Below are positions 1-11,602 of a stretch of DNA of 64,000 bases, in pieces. The position numbers and the translations under genes were made by a program. Under the pieces are notes generated by a model, which was not told the origin of the DNA, did not search any database, and saw nothing but the letters and a program-made list of their open reading frames with translations. Location: the NCBI RefSeq assembly GCF_946479765.1, contig NZ_CAMLHO010000009.1:1-64000 (forward strand), read 5' to 3'. Position 1 is the stretch's first letter. Every line of letters starts with the position of its first letter. Source of the DNA: an uncultured Aliivibrio sp. GTDB taxonomy: Bacteria > Pseudomonadota > Gammaproteobacteria > Enterobacterales > Vibrionaceae.

Positions 1-177
1 GAATGTCATGTTAACTACCTTGCAAAATTGTAAAGCTTTTGTGGTGTTTAGTTTTAAAGTTCACCGCTTTTCGCTATAGTACGCGCGTGAAACAAGAGAC
101 TAATAAAAATAAAGTCGGTAAATCAGAACTCATTATACGTTTTGTTACGGGTTTTGTGGATTAAATAGGGAAATTAA
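1..177 (+). promoter_or_regulatory. icd upstream region with a probable sigma70 promoter
   Basis: A -10-like TATAGT lies at 75-80, followed by a GC-rich ACGCGCG stretch. A weak -35 (TTTTAA, 52-57) sits 17 bp upstream. Transcription from here would give icd a leader of roughly 90 nt. On the minus strand an ATG at 9-7 preceded by AAGG could be the start of a divergent gene leaving the window (in relatives rluE often lies here), but three codons are too few to assign it. Confidence 0.4.
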
Positions 178-2406
<2,229 letters not shown>

Positions 2407-2464
2407 CATCGAACAACTTCTTTATATAAAAAGCGGTTTAAATATATAAAGAGTGGTTAAAATT

Positions 2465-2500
2465 AAAAGCCTTGAGGTAGTGATACTTCAAGGCTTTTTT
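2465..2500 (+). terminator. Rho-independent terminator after icd
   Basis: An 11-bp stem (AAAAGCCTTGA paired with TCAAGGCTTTT) is followed by a T run. The A run on the other side lets it also serve the leftward ycgB transcript. Confidence 0.9.
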
Positions 2501-2525
2501 GTGCTTGAATAATCAAGAATAAGTA

Positions 2526-4043
2526 TCAAATATTCGTATTGTAGTAATTACGTTTTGGACAAGAAGAAATGATTTCTGCTCGGTTAAATGAAATAACTTC
2601 TTCAAGCACAACATCAAACCCCCATAAACGGTGTAAATGTTTCATCACTTCAGCATGGCTCTTATCTAATGGGATCCTATTGTGGGGAATATGTCTGAGC
2701 GTTAAAGAACGGTCCCCCCTCACATCGACATTCCATACCTGAATATTTGGTTCTAAATTACTTAAATTATATTGAGCTGCCAGCTTTTCTCTTATTTCTC
2801 GATAGCCTGTTTCATCGTGAATCGCATTGACCTCAATGTGTTTGTTTTTATCATTGTCTAGAATTGAAAATAATTTAAATTCACGGATAAGTTTTGGCGA
2901 TAAATACTGACTAATGAAGCTTTCATCTTTGAAGTTATGCATTGCAAAATGAGCAGCATCAAGCCAATCCGTTCCGGCTAAATCAGGAAACCATTCTCTG
3001 TCTTCATCTGTTGGTTCTTCACAGATCCGACGGATATCTTGGAACATAGCAAAGCCTAATGCATAGGGATTAATGCCACTGTAATAAGGGCTATTGTAAG
3101 CAGGTTGCGCCACGACATTTGTATGGCTGTGCAAGAACTCTAAAATGAATTTTTCAGAGACGAGGCCGTCGTCATATAAATGGTTCAAAATAGTGTAGTG
3201 CCAAAAGGTAGCCCAGCCTTCATTCATCACTTGGGTTTGTTTTTGAGGATAAAAATACTGGCTGATTTTTCTTATGATCCTCACCACTTCTCGTTGCCAT
3301 GACTCTAATAATGGTGCGTGTTTCTCTATGAAATAAAGAATGTTTTCTTGTGGCTCAGAGGGAAAACGAATTTTATCTTCGCTGCTTTCTTCTTTTGATT
3401 TTGGTACGGTTCGCCATAGATCATTTACTTGAGATTGAAGGTAAGATTCTCTGTCTTCTTGACGGATTTTCTCTTCTGCAATAGATATTTTTTCAGGACG
3501 TTTATAGCGATCAACGCCGTAATTCATTAATGCATGGCAAGAATCGAGGATCTTTTCCACCTCATCTACGCCATATTTTTCTTCACACTGAGTTAGGTAT
3601 TGTTGAGCAAACAGTAAATAATCAACAATAGAGCTGGCGTCTGTCCATGTTTGAAAAAGATAATTACCTTTAAAAAAAGAATTATGCCCATAACAGGCAT
3701 GAGCCATCACTAAGGCCTGCATTGTGATGGTGTTTTCCTCCATTAAATAGGCAATACACGGCGATGAATTAATGACAATCTCATACGCTAATCCCATTTG
3801 ACCATGTTTATAATTTTGCTCTGTTTGAATGAATTTTTTACCAAAAGACCAATGGTGATAGTTTATTGGCATACCTACGCTAGAGTAGGCATCCATCATT
3901 TGTTCGGCTGTGATTATTTCAATCTGATTAGGATAAGTATCAAGGCGATAAAATTCGGCGATCTTTTTTATCTCAACATGGTATTGATCTAGCATTTGAA
4001 AGGTCCAATCTGGCCCGTCAGGTAGCATTGTTTTCCTTTTCAT
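2526..4043 (-). CDS. ycgB: SpoVR family protein YcgB
   Basis: This is a SpoVR-like protein of 505 residues, about the length of E. coli YcgB, with which it shares long stretches such as DGPDWTF, MDAYSSVGMPINY, WSFGKKF and MNEGWATFWHYTILNHLY. The biochemical activity of the family is unsettled. It is tied to stress and stationary phase and commonly sits with PrkA and YeaH. Here it is the last gene of the prkA-yeaH-ycgB unit, 8 bp behind yeaH, with a strong AGGAGG site before the ATG. The C-terminal RGDRSLTLRHIPHNR block is also conserved. The functional link with PrkA is inferred from gene order. Confidence 0.93.
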   Translation of the reverse strand: MKRKTMLPDGPDWTFQMLDQYHVEIKKIAEFYRLDTYPNQIEIITAEQMMDAYSSVGMPINYHHWSFGKKFIQTEQNYKHGQMGLAYEIVINSSPCIAYLMEENTITMQALVMAHACYGHNSFFKGNYLFQTWTDASSIVDYLLFAQQYLTQCEEKYGVDEVEKILDSCHALMNYGVDRYKRPEKISIAEEKIRQEDRESYLQSQVNDLWRTVPKSKEESSEDKIRFPSEPQENILYFIEKHAPLLESWQREVVRIIRKISQYFYPQKQTQVMNEGWATFWHYTILNHLYDDGLVSEKFILEFLHSHTNVVAQPAYNSPYYSGINPYALGFAMFQDIRRICEEPTDEDREWFPDLAGTDWLDAAHFAMHNFKDESFISQYLSPKLIREFKLFSILDNDKNKHIEVNAIHDETGYREIREKLAAQYNLSNLEPNIQVWNVDVRGDRSLTLRHIPHNRIPLDKSHAEVMKHLHRLWGFDVVLEEVISFNRAEIISSCPKRNYYNTNI

Positions 4044-4051
4044 AGTGCCTC

Positions 4052-5320
4052 CTAAGCCAATTGTTTTTGAAATAACTCTCTGAAAATAGGGTAGATATCT
4101 TCAACCGAACGAATGTTTTTCATCGCAAAATTATCAAATCCGTGGATGAGTTTTTCATATTCTGTCCACAAGGTTTGATGGTGGCGTTTGGTTATTTCAA
4201 TGTAAGAGTAATACTGACAATAAGGAAGAATCGATGCGGTAAGCAACTCTTTACATTTTGGTGAATCATCTGCCCAATTATCCCCATCAGACGCTTGTGC
4301 TGCATAGATATTCCATTCATTTACAGGGAATCGCTCAGCAATCACTTCTTTCATTAATCTTAATGCGCTGGAGACCATTGTGCCTCCCGTTTCTTGGGAG
4401 TAGAAGAAATCGTGTTCATTGACTTCTTTCGCTTGAGTATGGTGGCGAATAAAGACTACTTCGACATTTTCATAGGTACGAGTAAGGAAAAGATAAAGCA
4501 GAACATAAAAACGTTTTGCGATGTCTTTCGTTGCTTGATCCATTGACCCAGAAACGTCCATTAAACAAAACATGACCGCCTGACTTGATGGGATAGGCGT
4601 GCGTTCGTAGTTTTTATAACGTAAATCAAAAGAATCAATATAGGGTACGTGTTTAATCTTTTCTCGTAATGTGTCGATTTCTTCTTTCATTTTTCGTACT
4701 GAGAGAGGTTGAGCAGGTTCGCTGTTTTTAATTTCTTCTAACTCTATTTCTAATTCAGCAAGCAGGCGTTTTTTACCTGCTGTCATAGCGGTTCTACGAG
4801 CAAGGGATTGTTGTAGTGAACGTACAATATCAATGTTAGAAGGAATGCCAGCAGTTTGGAACCCTGCGCGATGGGTTTCCCATTCAGTGATCTTTTGAAC
4901 CTGATTTTTTTCTAAATTAGGCAGTTCAAGTTCTTCAAATAGAATATCTAAATATTCATCTTTTGAGATTTGAAAGCTAAATTCATCTTCGCCTTCACCG
5001 TCGGGACTCGCATCGCCATCTCCAGAACCCCCACCATTTCCTCCTTGTGGGCGTTCAATCTTATCTCCTCTTATGAATTGATCATTACCAGGAAGCACTC
5101 GTTCACGAATCCCTCCTTGGCCTTGATGAAAAACAGGCTCGGATATATCTCCCTTAGGAATAGAGATACTTTCACCGTCTTCTATGTTTGTCACTGAACG
5201 TTGATTAACGGCATCAGAGACGGCACGTTTAATCTGTTCTTGATGACGGCGGATAAAGCGCTGTCTGTTAACGGTACTTTTCTTTTTCCCGTTTAATCTT
5301 CTATCAATAAATTGAGCCAT
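4052..5320 (-). CDS. yeaH: YeaH/YhbH family (DUF444) protein, VWA-like
   Basis: This 422-residue DUF444 protein begins [16 protein letters not shown] as in the E. coli YeaH family. Residues about 80-110 are a Gly/Asp/Ser-rich linker. A MIDAS-like DVSGSMDQ motif in the second half marks a von Willebrand A-type fold that probably binds a divalent metal. The family accompanies the PrkA kinase and is thought to work with it under starvation, though the mechanism is not known. An AAGGGG ribosome site precedes the ATG. It lies between prkA (77 bp upstream) and ycgB (8 bp downstream) on the same strand, so one transcript is likely. Confidence 0.93.
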   Translation of the reverse strand: MAQFIDRRLNGKKKSTVNRQRFIRRHQEQIKRAVSDAVNQRSVTNIEDGESISIPKGDISEPVFHQGQGGIRERVLPGNDQFIRGDKIERPQGGNGGGSGDGDASPDGEGEDEFSFQISKDEYLDILFEELELPNLEKNQVQKITEWETHRAGFQTAGIPSNIDIVRSLQQSLARRTAMTAGKKRLLAELEIELEEIKNSEPAQPLSVRKMKEEIDTLREKIKHVPYIDSFDLRYKNYERTPIPSSQAVMFCLMDVSGSMDQATKDIAKRFYVLLYLFLTRTYENVEVVFIRHHTQAKEVNEHDFFYSQETGGTMVSSALRLMKEVIAERFPVNEWNIYAAQASDGDNWADDSPKCKELLTASILPYCQYYSYIEITKRHHQTLWTEYEKLIHGFDNFAMKNIRSVEDIYPIFRELFQKQLA

Positions 5321-5344
5321 TAGTTACCCCTTATTTTGCTAGGG

Positions 5345-5368
5345 GCAGCTCATTAAGTGATGAGCTGC
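5345..5368 (-). repeat. Intercistronic hairpin between prkA and yeaH
   Basis: GCAGCTCA (5345-5352) and TGAGCTGC (5361-5368) form a perfect 8-bp stem with an 8-nt loop in the prkA-yeaH spacer. No T run follows on the transcribed strand, so it looks more like an mRNA processing or stability element than a terminator. Confidence 0.55.
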
Positions 5369-5397
5369 AACATAATCTCGAAAATAAAAGAGTTTTA

Positions 5398-7332
5398 TTA
5401 TGAAGATTTACGTACACGTAAGTACCATTCTGCCAGTAGGCGAACTTGTTTTCTGGTGTAGCCTTTTTCCATCATTCGAGCGACAAAATCGTCGTGTTTT
5501 TTCTGATCATCTGTCGATGTTTTGCCATTAAAGGAAATAACAGGCAGCAGATCTTCGGTATTAGAGAACATTTTTTTCTCAATAACGACACGCAGTTTTT
5601 CGTAACTTGTCCATGTTGGATTTTGGCCATTGTTGTTGGCTTTAGCACGTAGAACAAAGTTGACGATTTCGTTTCGGAAATCTTTTGGATTACTTATCCC
5701 AGCCGTTTTCTCTATTTTTTCTAGCTCATCATTCAGAGCTGAACGATCAAATAACTGGCCGGTGTCTGGATCTCGATATTCTTGATCTTGGATCCAGAAA
5801 TCAGCATAGACAACGTAACGGTCAAAGATGTTCTGACCGTATTCAGAGTAAGATTCGAGATAAGCGGTTTGAATTTCTTTGCCAATGAACTCAACGTATT
5901 TAGGCACTAAGAAGCCTTTAACAAATTCGGTGTATTTGTCTGCAATGTCTTGGGCAAATTGTTCACGCTCAATTTGTTGTTCAATGACGTAGAACAGGTG
6001 GACAGGGTTCGCTGCAACTTCAGTTTGATCAAAGTTAAATACACGAGAAAGGATTTTAAAGGCAAATCGAGTTGATAAGCCGGACATCCCTTCATCAACC
6101 CCTGCGAAGTCTTTATATTCTTGATAGCTTTTGGCTTTTGGATCGGTGTCTTTTAATGTTTCACCATCATAAACACGCATTTTAGAGAACAATGATGAAT
6201 TTTCAGGATCTTTAAGACGAGAAAGTATAGAAAATTGAGCCAAAATATCTAAGGTACTTGGGGCGCAAGGAGCATGATAAAGCTCACTGTGCTCAAGCAG
6301 TTTTTGGTAAATTCGAACTTCTTCTGAAACACGTAAACAATAAGGGACTTTAACGATATAAACCCTATCTAAAAAGGCTTCGTTGTTTTTGTTGTTTCGG
6401 AAGGCTTGCCATTCAGATTCATTTGAGTGGGCTAAGATCATGCCATCAAAAGGCAGGGCTGATAATCCTTCTGTGCCGTTGAAGTTACCTTCTTGCGTTG
6501 CTGTTAGTAGAGGGTGGAGCACTTTGATTGGTGCTTTAAACATCTCTACAAACTCCATTAAGCCTTGGTTGGCTTTACATAAAGAGCCTGAATAGCTATA
6601 AGCATCGGGATCATCTTGGGCAAAATGTTCTAATTGACGGATATCGACTTTACCAACAAGAGATGAAATATCTTGGTTGTTTTCATCACCGGGTTCTGTT
6701 TTTGCTATTCCGATCTGATCAAGGATTGATGGATGAACTTTGATGACTTTGAATTGGGTGATGTCACCACCAAATTCATGCAACCTTTTTGCTGCCCAAG
6801 GAGACATTATTGAACGCAGGTTACGAGGCTCAATGCCATATTCTTTTTTTAGTAATTCCCCGTCTTCAGTGACATCAAATAAACAGAAAGGATGGTCGTT
6901 AACTGGGCTTCTTTCTCCATTAGCGCTTAACACGTAAATAGGTAGTTTTTGCATTAAGCTTTTTAGCTTTTCAGCTAATGATGATTTACCACCACCTACT
7001 GGCCCTAATAGGTAAAGCACTTGTTTACGTTCTTCAAGGCCTTGAGCTGCATGTTTTAGGTAAGAAACAATTTGCTCAATTGGCTCCTCCATGCCGTAGA
7101 AATCTTTAAAGGTTTCGTAGCGAGAGATAACACGATTAGAAAAAATACGACTGAGCTGAGGATCAAGTGCAGTATCTATGACTTCAGGTTCGCCAATAGC
7201 GATAAGAAGTCTTTCGGCTGCATTGGCATAAGCACTTTTGTCGTGACTACATAATGACAAGAAATCCTGCAGTGATATTTCTTCATATTTTGCTGCTTCA
7301 TAACGGGCTTGATAGTGGTCAAAAATACTCAT
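5398..7332 (-). CDS. prkA: PrkA family serine protein kinase / AAA+ protein (YeaG)
   Basis: This PrkA family protein is 644 residues from the chosen start. The N-terminal AAA-like domain carries a P-loop (LGPVGGGKSSLAEKL) near residue 110, and the C-terminal half is the PrkA C-terminal domain ending EWYLRVRKSS as in E. coli YeaG. The family is reported to have Ser/Thr kinase or AAA+ protease activity and acts in stationary-phase and nitrogen stress. An ATG two codons upstream (7338) is possible, but its spacing from the AGAGGA site is too short, and the start at 7332 gives MSIFDHY, matching YeaG's MNIFDHY. It heads the prkA-yeaH-ycgB unit. Confidence 0.95.
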   Translation of the reverse strand: MSIFDHYQARYEAAKYEEISLQDFLSLCSHDKSAYANAAERLLIAIGEPEVIDTALDPQLSRIFSNRVISRYETFKDFYGMEEPIEQIVSYLKHAAQGLEERKQVLYLLGPVGGGKSSLAEKLKSLMQKLPIYVLSANGERSPVNDHPFCLFDVTEDGELLKKEYGIEPRNLRSIMSPWAAKRLHEFGGDITQFKVIKVHPSILDQIGIAKTEPGDENNQDISSLVGKVDIRQLEHFAQDDPDAYSYSGSLCKANQGLMEFVEMFKAPIKVLHPLLTATQEGNFNGTEGLSALPFDGMILAHSNESEWQAFRNNKNNEAFLDRVYIVKVPYCLRVSEEVRIYQKLLEHSELYHAPCAPSTLDILAQFSILSRLKDPENSSLFSKMRVYDGETLKDTDPKAKSYQEYKDFAGVDEGMSGLSTRFAFKILSRVFNFDQTEVAANPVHLFYVIEQQIEREQFAQDIADKYTEFVKGFLVPKYVEFIGKEIQTAYLESYSEYGQNIFDRYVVYADFWIQDQEYRDPDTGQLFDRSALNDELEKIEKTAGISNPKDFRNEIVNFVLRAKANNNGQNPTWTSYEKLRVVIEKKMFSNTEDLLPVISFNGKTSTDDQKKHDDFVARMMEKGYTRKQVRLLAEWYLRVRKSS

Positions 7333-7464
7333 ATCCATTTCCTCTTGTCGTCCATAGTTCCGAATCGTTCTTATCTAAGGTTAGTTACTAAACCCTTATT
7401 TTGTCCAAGAAAAAACTGAAAATAGAATAAAAATTAATCGAGAAATGTGGCAATGCGCAGATAT

Positions 7465-7503
7465 AAAAAAGGCGAACCTTAAAAAGTGCGCCTATTGATA
7501 TTT
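7465..7503 (-). terminator. Terminator after folD
   Basis: Read leftward, AGGCGCAC and GTTCGCCT form an 8-bp stem with one mismatch, followed by TTTTTTA. It separates folD from prkA. Confidence 0.6.
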
Positions 7504-7519
7504 TTGTTATTTCATTTGA

Positions 7520-8377
7520 TTATTTGCTGTGGTATTGCTCACAAGCCAGTAATGTATTTTCAATTAGACTTGCAACAGTCATTGGACCAACACCACCAGG
7601 AACAGGGGTGATGTAGCTTGCTTTTGTTTTTGCTACATCGTATTCAACATCACCGATAAGTTTACCGCTGTCTAAGCGATTAATACCGACATCGACCACT
7701 ACAGCGCCTTCTTTTATCCATTCACCAGGAATAAAGTTTGGTTTACCTACGGCAACGACAACAAGATCAGCTTGACGAATATGATGCTCAAGATCTTTTG
7801 TGAATCGATGACAAGTCGTTGTGGTACAGCCTGCAAGTAGTAATTCTAACGTCATTGGGCGACCAACAATATTTGAAGCTCCAACAACGACAGCATGCAT
7901 ACCACGAACTTGAATATTGTAACGATCAAGAAGAGTGATAATTCCTTTTGGTGTACATGAACGTAGTTTAGGAATTCGTTGCGATAGTCGACCAACATTG
8001 TATGGGTGGAAGCCATCAACGTCTTTGTCTGGATCGATCTGCTCTAAGATTTTAGTGCTATCCATTCCCGCTGGAAGAGGTAGTTGAACTAAAATACCAT
8101 CAATTTCAGCATCTTTATTTAATGTATCAATAATAGACAGCAATTCAGCTTCTGTTGTCGTTGTCGGTAAATCATAAGACTTTGAAATAAAACCGACTTC
8201 TTCACATGCGCGGCGCTTACTGCCTACATACACTTGAGAGGCTGGGTCTTGTCCAACAAGAACAACAGCGAGACCTGGAGCACGTAATCCAGCGTCTACT
8301 CGGGCTTTAACACGAGCGCCTACTTCTGAACGAACGGTTTGAGAAATAAGTTTTCCATCGATAATTTGAGCGGTCAT
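7520..8377 (-). CDS. folD: Bifunctional methylenetetrahydrofolate dehydrogenase/cyclohydrolase
   Basis: FolD interconverts 5,10-methylene- and 10-formyl-tetrahydrofolate with NADP, feeding one-carbon units to purine and formyl-Met-tRNA synthesis. The protein is 285 residues, the normal length. It shows the [14 protein letters not shown] active-site block with its catalytic Lys, the nucleotide-binding [13 protein letters not shown] and the family signature [10 protein letters not shown] near the C-terminus. An AAGGAA site precedes the ATG. It is a monocistronic leftward gene with the tRNA-Arg gene upstream, the same neighbour as in E. coli (folD/argU). Confidence 0.97.
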   Translation of the reverse strand: MTAQIIDGKLISQTVRSEVGARVKARVDAGLRAPGLAVVLVGQDPASQVYVGSKRRACEEVGFISKSYDLPTTTTEAELLSIIDTLNKDAEIDGILVQLPLPAGMDSTKILEQIDPDKDVDGFHPYNVGRLSQRIPKLRSCTPKGIITLLDRYNIQVRGMHAVVVGASNIVGRPMTLELLLAGCTTTTCHRFTKDLEHHIRQADLVVVAVGKPNFIPGEWIKEGAVVVDVGINRLDSGKLIGDVEYDVAKTKASYITPVPGGVGPMTVASLIENTLLACEQYHSK

Positions 8378-8599
8378 AGTGTTCCTTTAGCAGTCTGATA
8401 CTGATTGACCTGCGTATTGTCGCAGAAACAATAAGTAATAGCTATAAGGCAAACGTTTGCTTCTTGCTATTTAATACATATCAATATTGCATTGCTACCC
8501 AGTTTTCCTCTAAAGCATGTGTTTAATCTATTATTTAGATCAAACTATGTTCGATCTGCCCTTTTTTTCAGCATTCGGTAAGATAATGATAAAAAAGGA

Positions 8600-8627
8600 T
8601 TGATCTGATTTCGTATATTCGTATAAT
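8600..8627 (+). promoter_or_regulatory. Promoter of the tRNA-Arg gene
   Basis: A -35 TTGATC (8600-8605) and a perfect -10 TATAAT (8622-8627) are separated by 16 bp and followed by the C-rich discriminator CCTACCCC. This is the arrangement usual for stringently controlled stable-RNA promoters. The tRNA begins 14 bp after the -10. Confidence 0.8.
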
Positions 8628-8640
8628 CCTACCCCATAGA

Positions 8641-8717
8641 GCGCCCTTAGCTCAGCTGGATAGAGCACCTCCCTTCTAAGGAGGTGGCCGAAGGTTCGAA
8701 TCCTTCAGGGCGTACCA
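8641..8717 (+). tRNA. tRNA-Arg, anticodon TCT
   Basis: This 77-nt cloverleaf starts GCGCCCTTAGCTCAG and ends with an encoded CCA. The anticodon loop CTTCTAA gives anticodon UCU, which reads AGA/AGG. The acceptor stem pairs GCGCCCT with AGGGCGT, so the first pair is G-U where E. coli argU has G-C. The T loop TTCGAAT is standard. It has its own promoter and terminator. The 3' half of argU is a known phage integration site in E. coli, but no integrase gene or duplicated 3' end is visible nearby. Confidence 0.97.
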
Positions 8718-8723
8718 AATTGG

Positions 8724-8760
8724 AAAAGCTGCATTAACCTATGGTTAGTGCGGCTTTTTT
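8724..8760 (+). terminator. Terminator of the tRNA-Arg transcript
   Basis: A 16-bp stem (AAAAGCTGCATTAACC with GGTTAGTGCGGCTTTT, including two G-U pairs) around a TAT loop runs into six Ts, starting 7 nt after the tRNA CCA. Confidence 0.9.
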
Positions 8761-8825
8761 CATTTCTGTCATATCATTTATCAATATGCTAGCGTTACGA
8801 CATTGCTTGTTAATGGAATGCACAA

Positions 8826-10283
8826 ATGTCTTTTTGGAACGCTTTTTCGATTACTACTCGTTATTCTGAATTACCTCGTTGCCTCTTTACTCATGTAAAC
8901 CCTAGTCCGTTAGATAATACGCGTTGGGTTATGTGGAATAGTGAGTTAGCAGAGCAATTTGGTCTGCCTTTGACCCCTGAAAATACACCTGAATTGTTGT
9001 CTGCATTTTCAGGCGATAGTATTCCTTCTGCTTTTTCTCCTCTAGCAATGAAATATGCAGGGCACCAGTTTGGTAGTTACAATCCAGATCTTGGAGATGG
9101 ACGAGGACTTTTGCTGGGTGAACTTGCTGATGAATCAGGAGTCAGCTTCGATCTTCATCTAAAAGGAGCGGGTCGAACACCGTATTCACGGACTGGAGAT
9201 GGTCGTGCAGTGCTGCGTTCAACTATCAGAGAATATTTGTGCAGTGAAGCGATGGCAGGGCTCAATATACCAACCACACGAGCTTTAGGGATGATGACGA
9301 GTGATACTGCCGTTTTTCGAGAAGGGTATGAAACGGGAGCGTTACTTATTAGAACCTCTGAAACTCATATTCGATTTGGGCATTTTGAACATTTGTTTTA
9401 TTCCAACTTACTTACAGAACAAAAATTGTTAGCAGATAAGGTTATTGAATGGCACTTCCCAGATTGTACTCATTCTGATAAACCTTACGCGGCTATGTTT
9501 AGTGAGATTGTTGATCGTACCGCTTATATGATTGCACAGTGGCAAGCCGTAGGTTTTGCACATGGTGTTATGAATACCGATAACATGTCGATTATAGGAC
9601 AAACGTTTGATTATGGTCCTTTTGGTTTCCTTGATGATTATGAGCCTGGTTATATTTGCAACCATTCTGATTATCAAGGGCGCTATGCTTTTAATCAACA
9701 ACCTAGAATTGGCCTATGGAATTTGTCAGCTCTGGCACACTCGTTGTCTCCATTAATTGATAAATCAGATTTAGAGTTATCTTTGGATCAATATGAGACA
9801 CAGCTTCATGGTTATTTCAGTCAATTAATGAGAGATAAATTGGGACTCCTTTCTAAACATGAAGGAGATAGTCGCTTATTTGAATCTATGTTTGAGTTGT
9901 TGTCACAAAATGCGGTGGATTACACTCGATTTATGCGAATACTTTCATGTTTAGATGCTGAAGATCAGCAAACTGTTGTGGATCTATTTGTTGATCGAGA
10001 AGCAGCAAGGTTATGGATGGATTTGTATTTAACGCGCTGTGAGTTAGAAGAAAAGGGTGTTGAATTTCGTTGTGAACGAATGAGAAGTGTTAACCCTAAA
10101 TATATTCTTCGTAATTATTTAGCTCAACAAGCGATTGATAGAGCCCAAGAAGGCGATTTTAGTGAGTTAGAAATACTGTCGACATTATTGAAAAAACCGT
10201 TTGATGAGCATTTAGATTTTGAATCCTATGCTCAATTACCTCCTGAGTGGGGTAAGAAAATGGAGATTAGTTGCTCTTCATAA
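8826..10283 (+). CDS. selO: Protein adenylyltransferase SelO (YdiU/UPF0061)
   Basis: SelO is a pseudokinase-fold enzyme that transfers AMP from ATP to Ser/Thr/Tyr of target proteins, linked in E. coli to redox stress. The protein is 485 residues, the usual size. It carries [21 protein letters not shown], the Lys-containing [20 protein letters not shown] block, the catalytic-loop-like [11 protein letters not shown] and the metal-binding DYGPFGFLD. Bacterial forms lack the C-terminal selenocysteine of animal SELENOO, and this one ends in an ordinary ISCSS. It is monocistronic, between the tRNA and a convergent lipoprotein gene. Confidence 0.95.
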   Translation: MSFWNAFSITTRYSELPRCLFTHVNPSPLDNTRWVMWNSELAEQFGLPLTPENTPELLSAFSGDSIPSAFSPLAMKYAGHQFGSYNPDLGDGRGLLLGELADESGVSFDLHLKGAGRTPYSRTGDGRAVLRSTIREYLCSEAMAGLNIPTTRALGMMTSDTAVFREGYETGALLIRTSETHIRFGHFEHLFYSNLLTEQKLLADKVIEWHFPDCTHSDKPYAAMFSEIVDRTAYMIAQWQAVGFAHGVMNTDNMSIIGQTFDYGPFGFLDDYEPGYICNHSDYQGRYAFNQQPRIGLWNLSALAHSLSPLIDKSDLELSLDQYETQLHGYFSQLMRDKLGLLSKHEGDSRLFESMFELLSQNAVDYTRFMRILSCLDAEDQQTVVDLFVDREAARLWMDLYLTRCELEEKGVEFRCERMRSVNPKYILRNYLAQQAIDRAQEGDFSELEILSTLLKKPFDEHLDFESYAQLPPEWGKKMEISCSS

Positions 10284-10320
10284 AAATAATAAAGCAGCCA
10301 AATTGACTGCTTTATTATTT
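10284..10320. terminator. Bidirectional terminator between selO and the lipoprotein gene
   Basis: A 14-bp perfect stem (AAATAATAAAGCAG with CTGCTTTATTATTT) has A and T runs at its ends, serving both convergent genes. Confidence 0.85.
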
Positions 10321-10333
10321 ATGATCCAGACGT

Positions 10334-10870
10334 TTATTTTTTTAGATTATGGAGCATGAATTCAGTAAGTTCATCTAAAGACATTGTACTATCAGAGTTT
10401 GTGTAACCCTGTGCTAATACTGACCATCGTTGGTATGGCTCATTTGGTAAAAAGATAGCGATGAAAATACTGGCTTTTTTTGAGTCGTCGTTATCAACCC
10501 CTATTGGTTGCATCCCTGTTAATAGCCCCGTTTTTTCTAAAATATCTTCATCTTGAATGTTTTCTTCTAATCCTAAACCGTAACCAACATAGAAATCGGC
10601 ATCAGTAGCGTTCTCGATAAATTGAAACCCTCTGTTCTCTAATGACGATTTCAGAGATTGAGAGAACCGTGGCTCAGTATCTCTATTGTTCAATTCTTTA
10701 TTTAAATAATTAGCACTGATAGTAGGGTGCCAAGAGAAGGTTTTTTTCCCTTGAAGCGTATTATTGATATCACCAGTCGTGACTAAGTTTACCGTGTTTT
10801 TTTCTTGATAAGTTTCAGATACGCAACCTGATAGAGTAAATAATAGAATAAGTGATGAAATATATTTCAA
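10334..10870 (-). CDS. Putative DUF4136-type lipoprotein
   Basis: This 178-residue protein has a clear lipoprotein signal: a hydrophobic MKYISSLILLFTL stretch followed by the lipobox LSGC, with Cys16 as the predicted lipid anchor. The mature part contains a TFSWHPT segment and an alternating helix/strand pattern resembling DUF4136 lipoproteins, whose role is unknown. Residue 17 is Val, so outer-membrane sorting is likely under the Asp+2 rule. It lies behind cspD on the same strand but is cut off by a terminator. Family assignment is from memory of the domain pattern and is moderate. Confidence 0.75.
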   Translation of the reverse strand: MKYISSLILLFTLSGCVSETYQEKNTVNLVTTGDINNTLQGKKTFSWHPTISANYLNKELNNRDTEPRFSQSLKSSLENRGFQFIENATDADFYVGYGLGLEENIQDEDILEKTGLLTGMQPIGVDNDDSKKASIFIAIFLPNEPYQRWSVLAQGYTNSDSTMSLDELTEFMLHNLKK

Positions 10871-10928
10871 ATTAGCTACCTAGATAAATGAGTGGAATTT
10901 TTTAGAGCGTTTCTTAATCAATAGGTTC

Positions 10929-10960
10929 AAAAAAGGTGAGTAACAAATACTCACCTTTTA
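10929..10960 (-). terminator. Terminator after cspD
   Basis: AAAGGTGAGTA pairs with TACTCACCTTT around ACAAA. Read leftward it is followed by TTTTTT. Confidence 0.8.
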
Positions 10961-10984
10961 TATAGGTATTGATAAACATGGATA

Positions 10985-11206
10985 TTATTTAGCTACTTCA
11001 CCCTCAAAAGGTTTAATTTCACTGGCGTGAAAACCTTTAGGTCCTTCGTGGATTTCGTAAGTGACAGCTTGTCCTGCTTTTAATGTTCGATAGCCATCCA
11101 TATCAATGGTTGAATAGTGAGCAAAAATATCGCCATCTTCTCCTTCTGGACAAATGAAGCCAAACCCTTTGGCATTATTGAACCATTTTACTGTACCTGT
11201 TGCCAT
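10985..11206 (-). CDS. cspD: Cold-shock-domain protein CspD
   Basis: This 73-residue single cold-shock domain has the RNA-binding motifs KGFGFI (RNP1) and IFAHYS (RNP2-like). E. coli CspD binds single-stranded DNA and inhibits replication in stationary phase. The name rests on both sequence (GTVKWFNNAKGFGFICPEG) and position, divergent from clpS-clpA exactly as in E. coli. The start at 11206 gives MATGTVKWF; a frame extension to 11215 adds only MYS and is less likely. A perfect 11-bp inverted repeat lies 42 bp upstream of the start. Confidence 0.93.
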   Translation of the reverse strand: MATGTVKWFNNAKGFGFICPEGEDGDIFAHYSTIDMDGYRTLKAGQAVTYEIHEGPKGFHASEIKPFEGEVAK

Positions 11207-11602
11207 GCTATACATCCCTCTGCATTTTTAGTTACCTAGCATAATATTTATCAATTAAGGAGTTGCTTAATTGATAACCACTACGAGTACACTCTATTAA
11301 ATCTAAAGAGGGAGTCAAGAACAATTTGATTACCTTTGTAACATTTCTTTCTAATATCATATTTGAGATTAACATAATTATCAGTAATATCAATTTGATG
11401 AATAAAAGTGGTTATTAAGAAAAAAAGACTCTATTCTTTATTTTGTTATCGCTGCTTTTCTATTCACTTAAAAGGAAATTAAGTGATAAAGACATTAAAA
11501 TGACATCTTTTGTTTGATGTAATTCTTTGTCTAGATTAGGCTCAATAGTAGGAAGATATCCTTGTGGTATCAGAAATGCTATTTAACTAATCAGTTGTCG
11601 AC
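11207..11602. other. cspD-clpS divergent intergenic region
   Basis: These 396 bp separate two divergent genes and must hold both promoters. Apart from the inverted repeat at 11248-11277 the region is AT-rich, with no convincing ORF or RNA gene. In E. coli the corresponding CspD promoter is growth-phase controlled. I cannot fix -35/-10 elements with confidence. Confidence 0.5.
11248..11277. repeat. Perfect 11-bp inverted repeat upstream of cspD
   Basis: TTATCAATTAA (11248-11258) and TTAATTGATAA (11267-11277) are exact reverse complements around GGAGTTGC. It could be a hairpin in the cspD 5' untranslated RNA or a DNA operator. No T run follows, so it is not a terminator. Confidence 0.6.

Noticed and set aside
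7339-7460. Sigma54 promoter for prkA
   Set aside because: E. coli yeaG has nitrogen-linked control, but I found no GG-N10-GC element with TGGCAC/TTGC words on the minus strand here.
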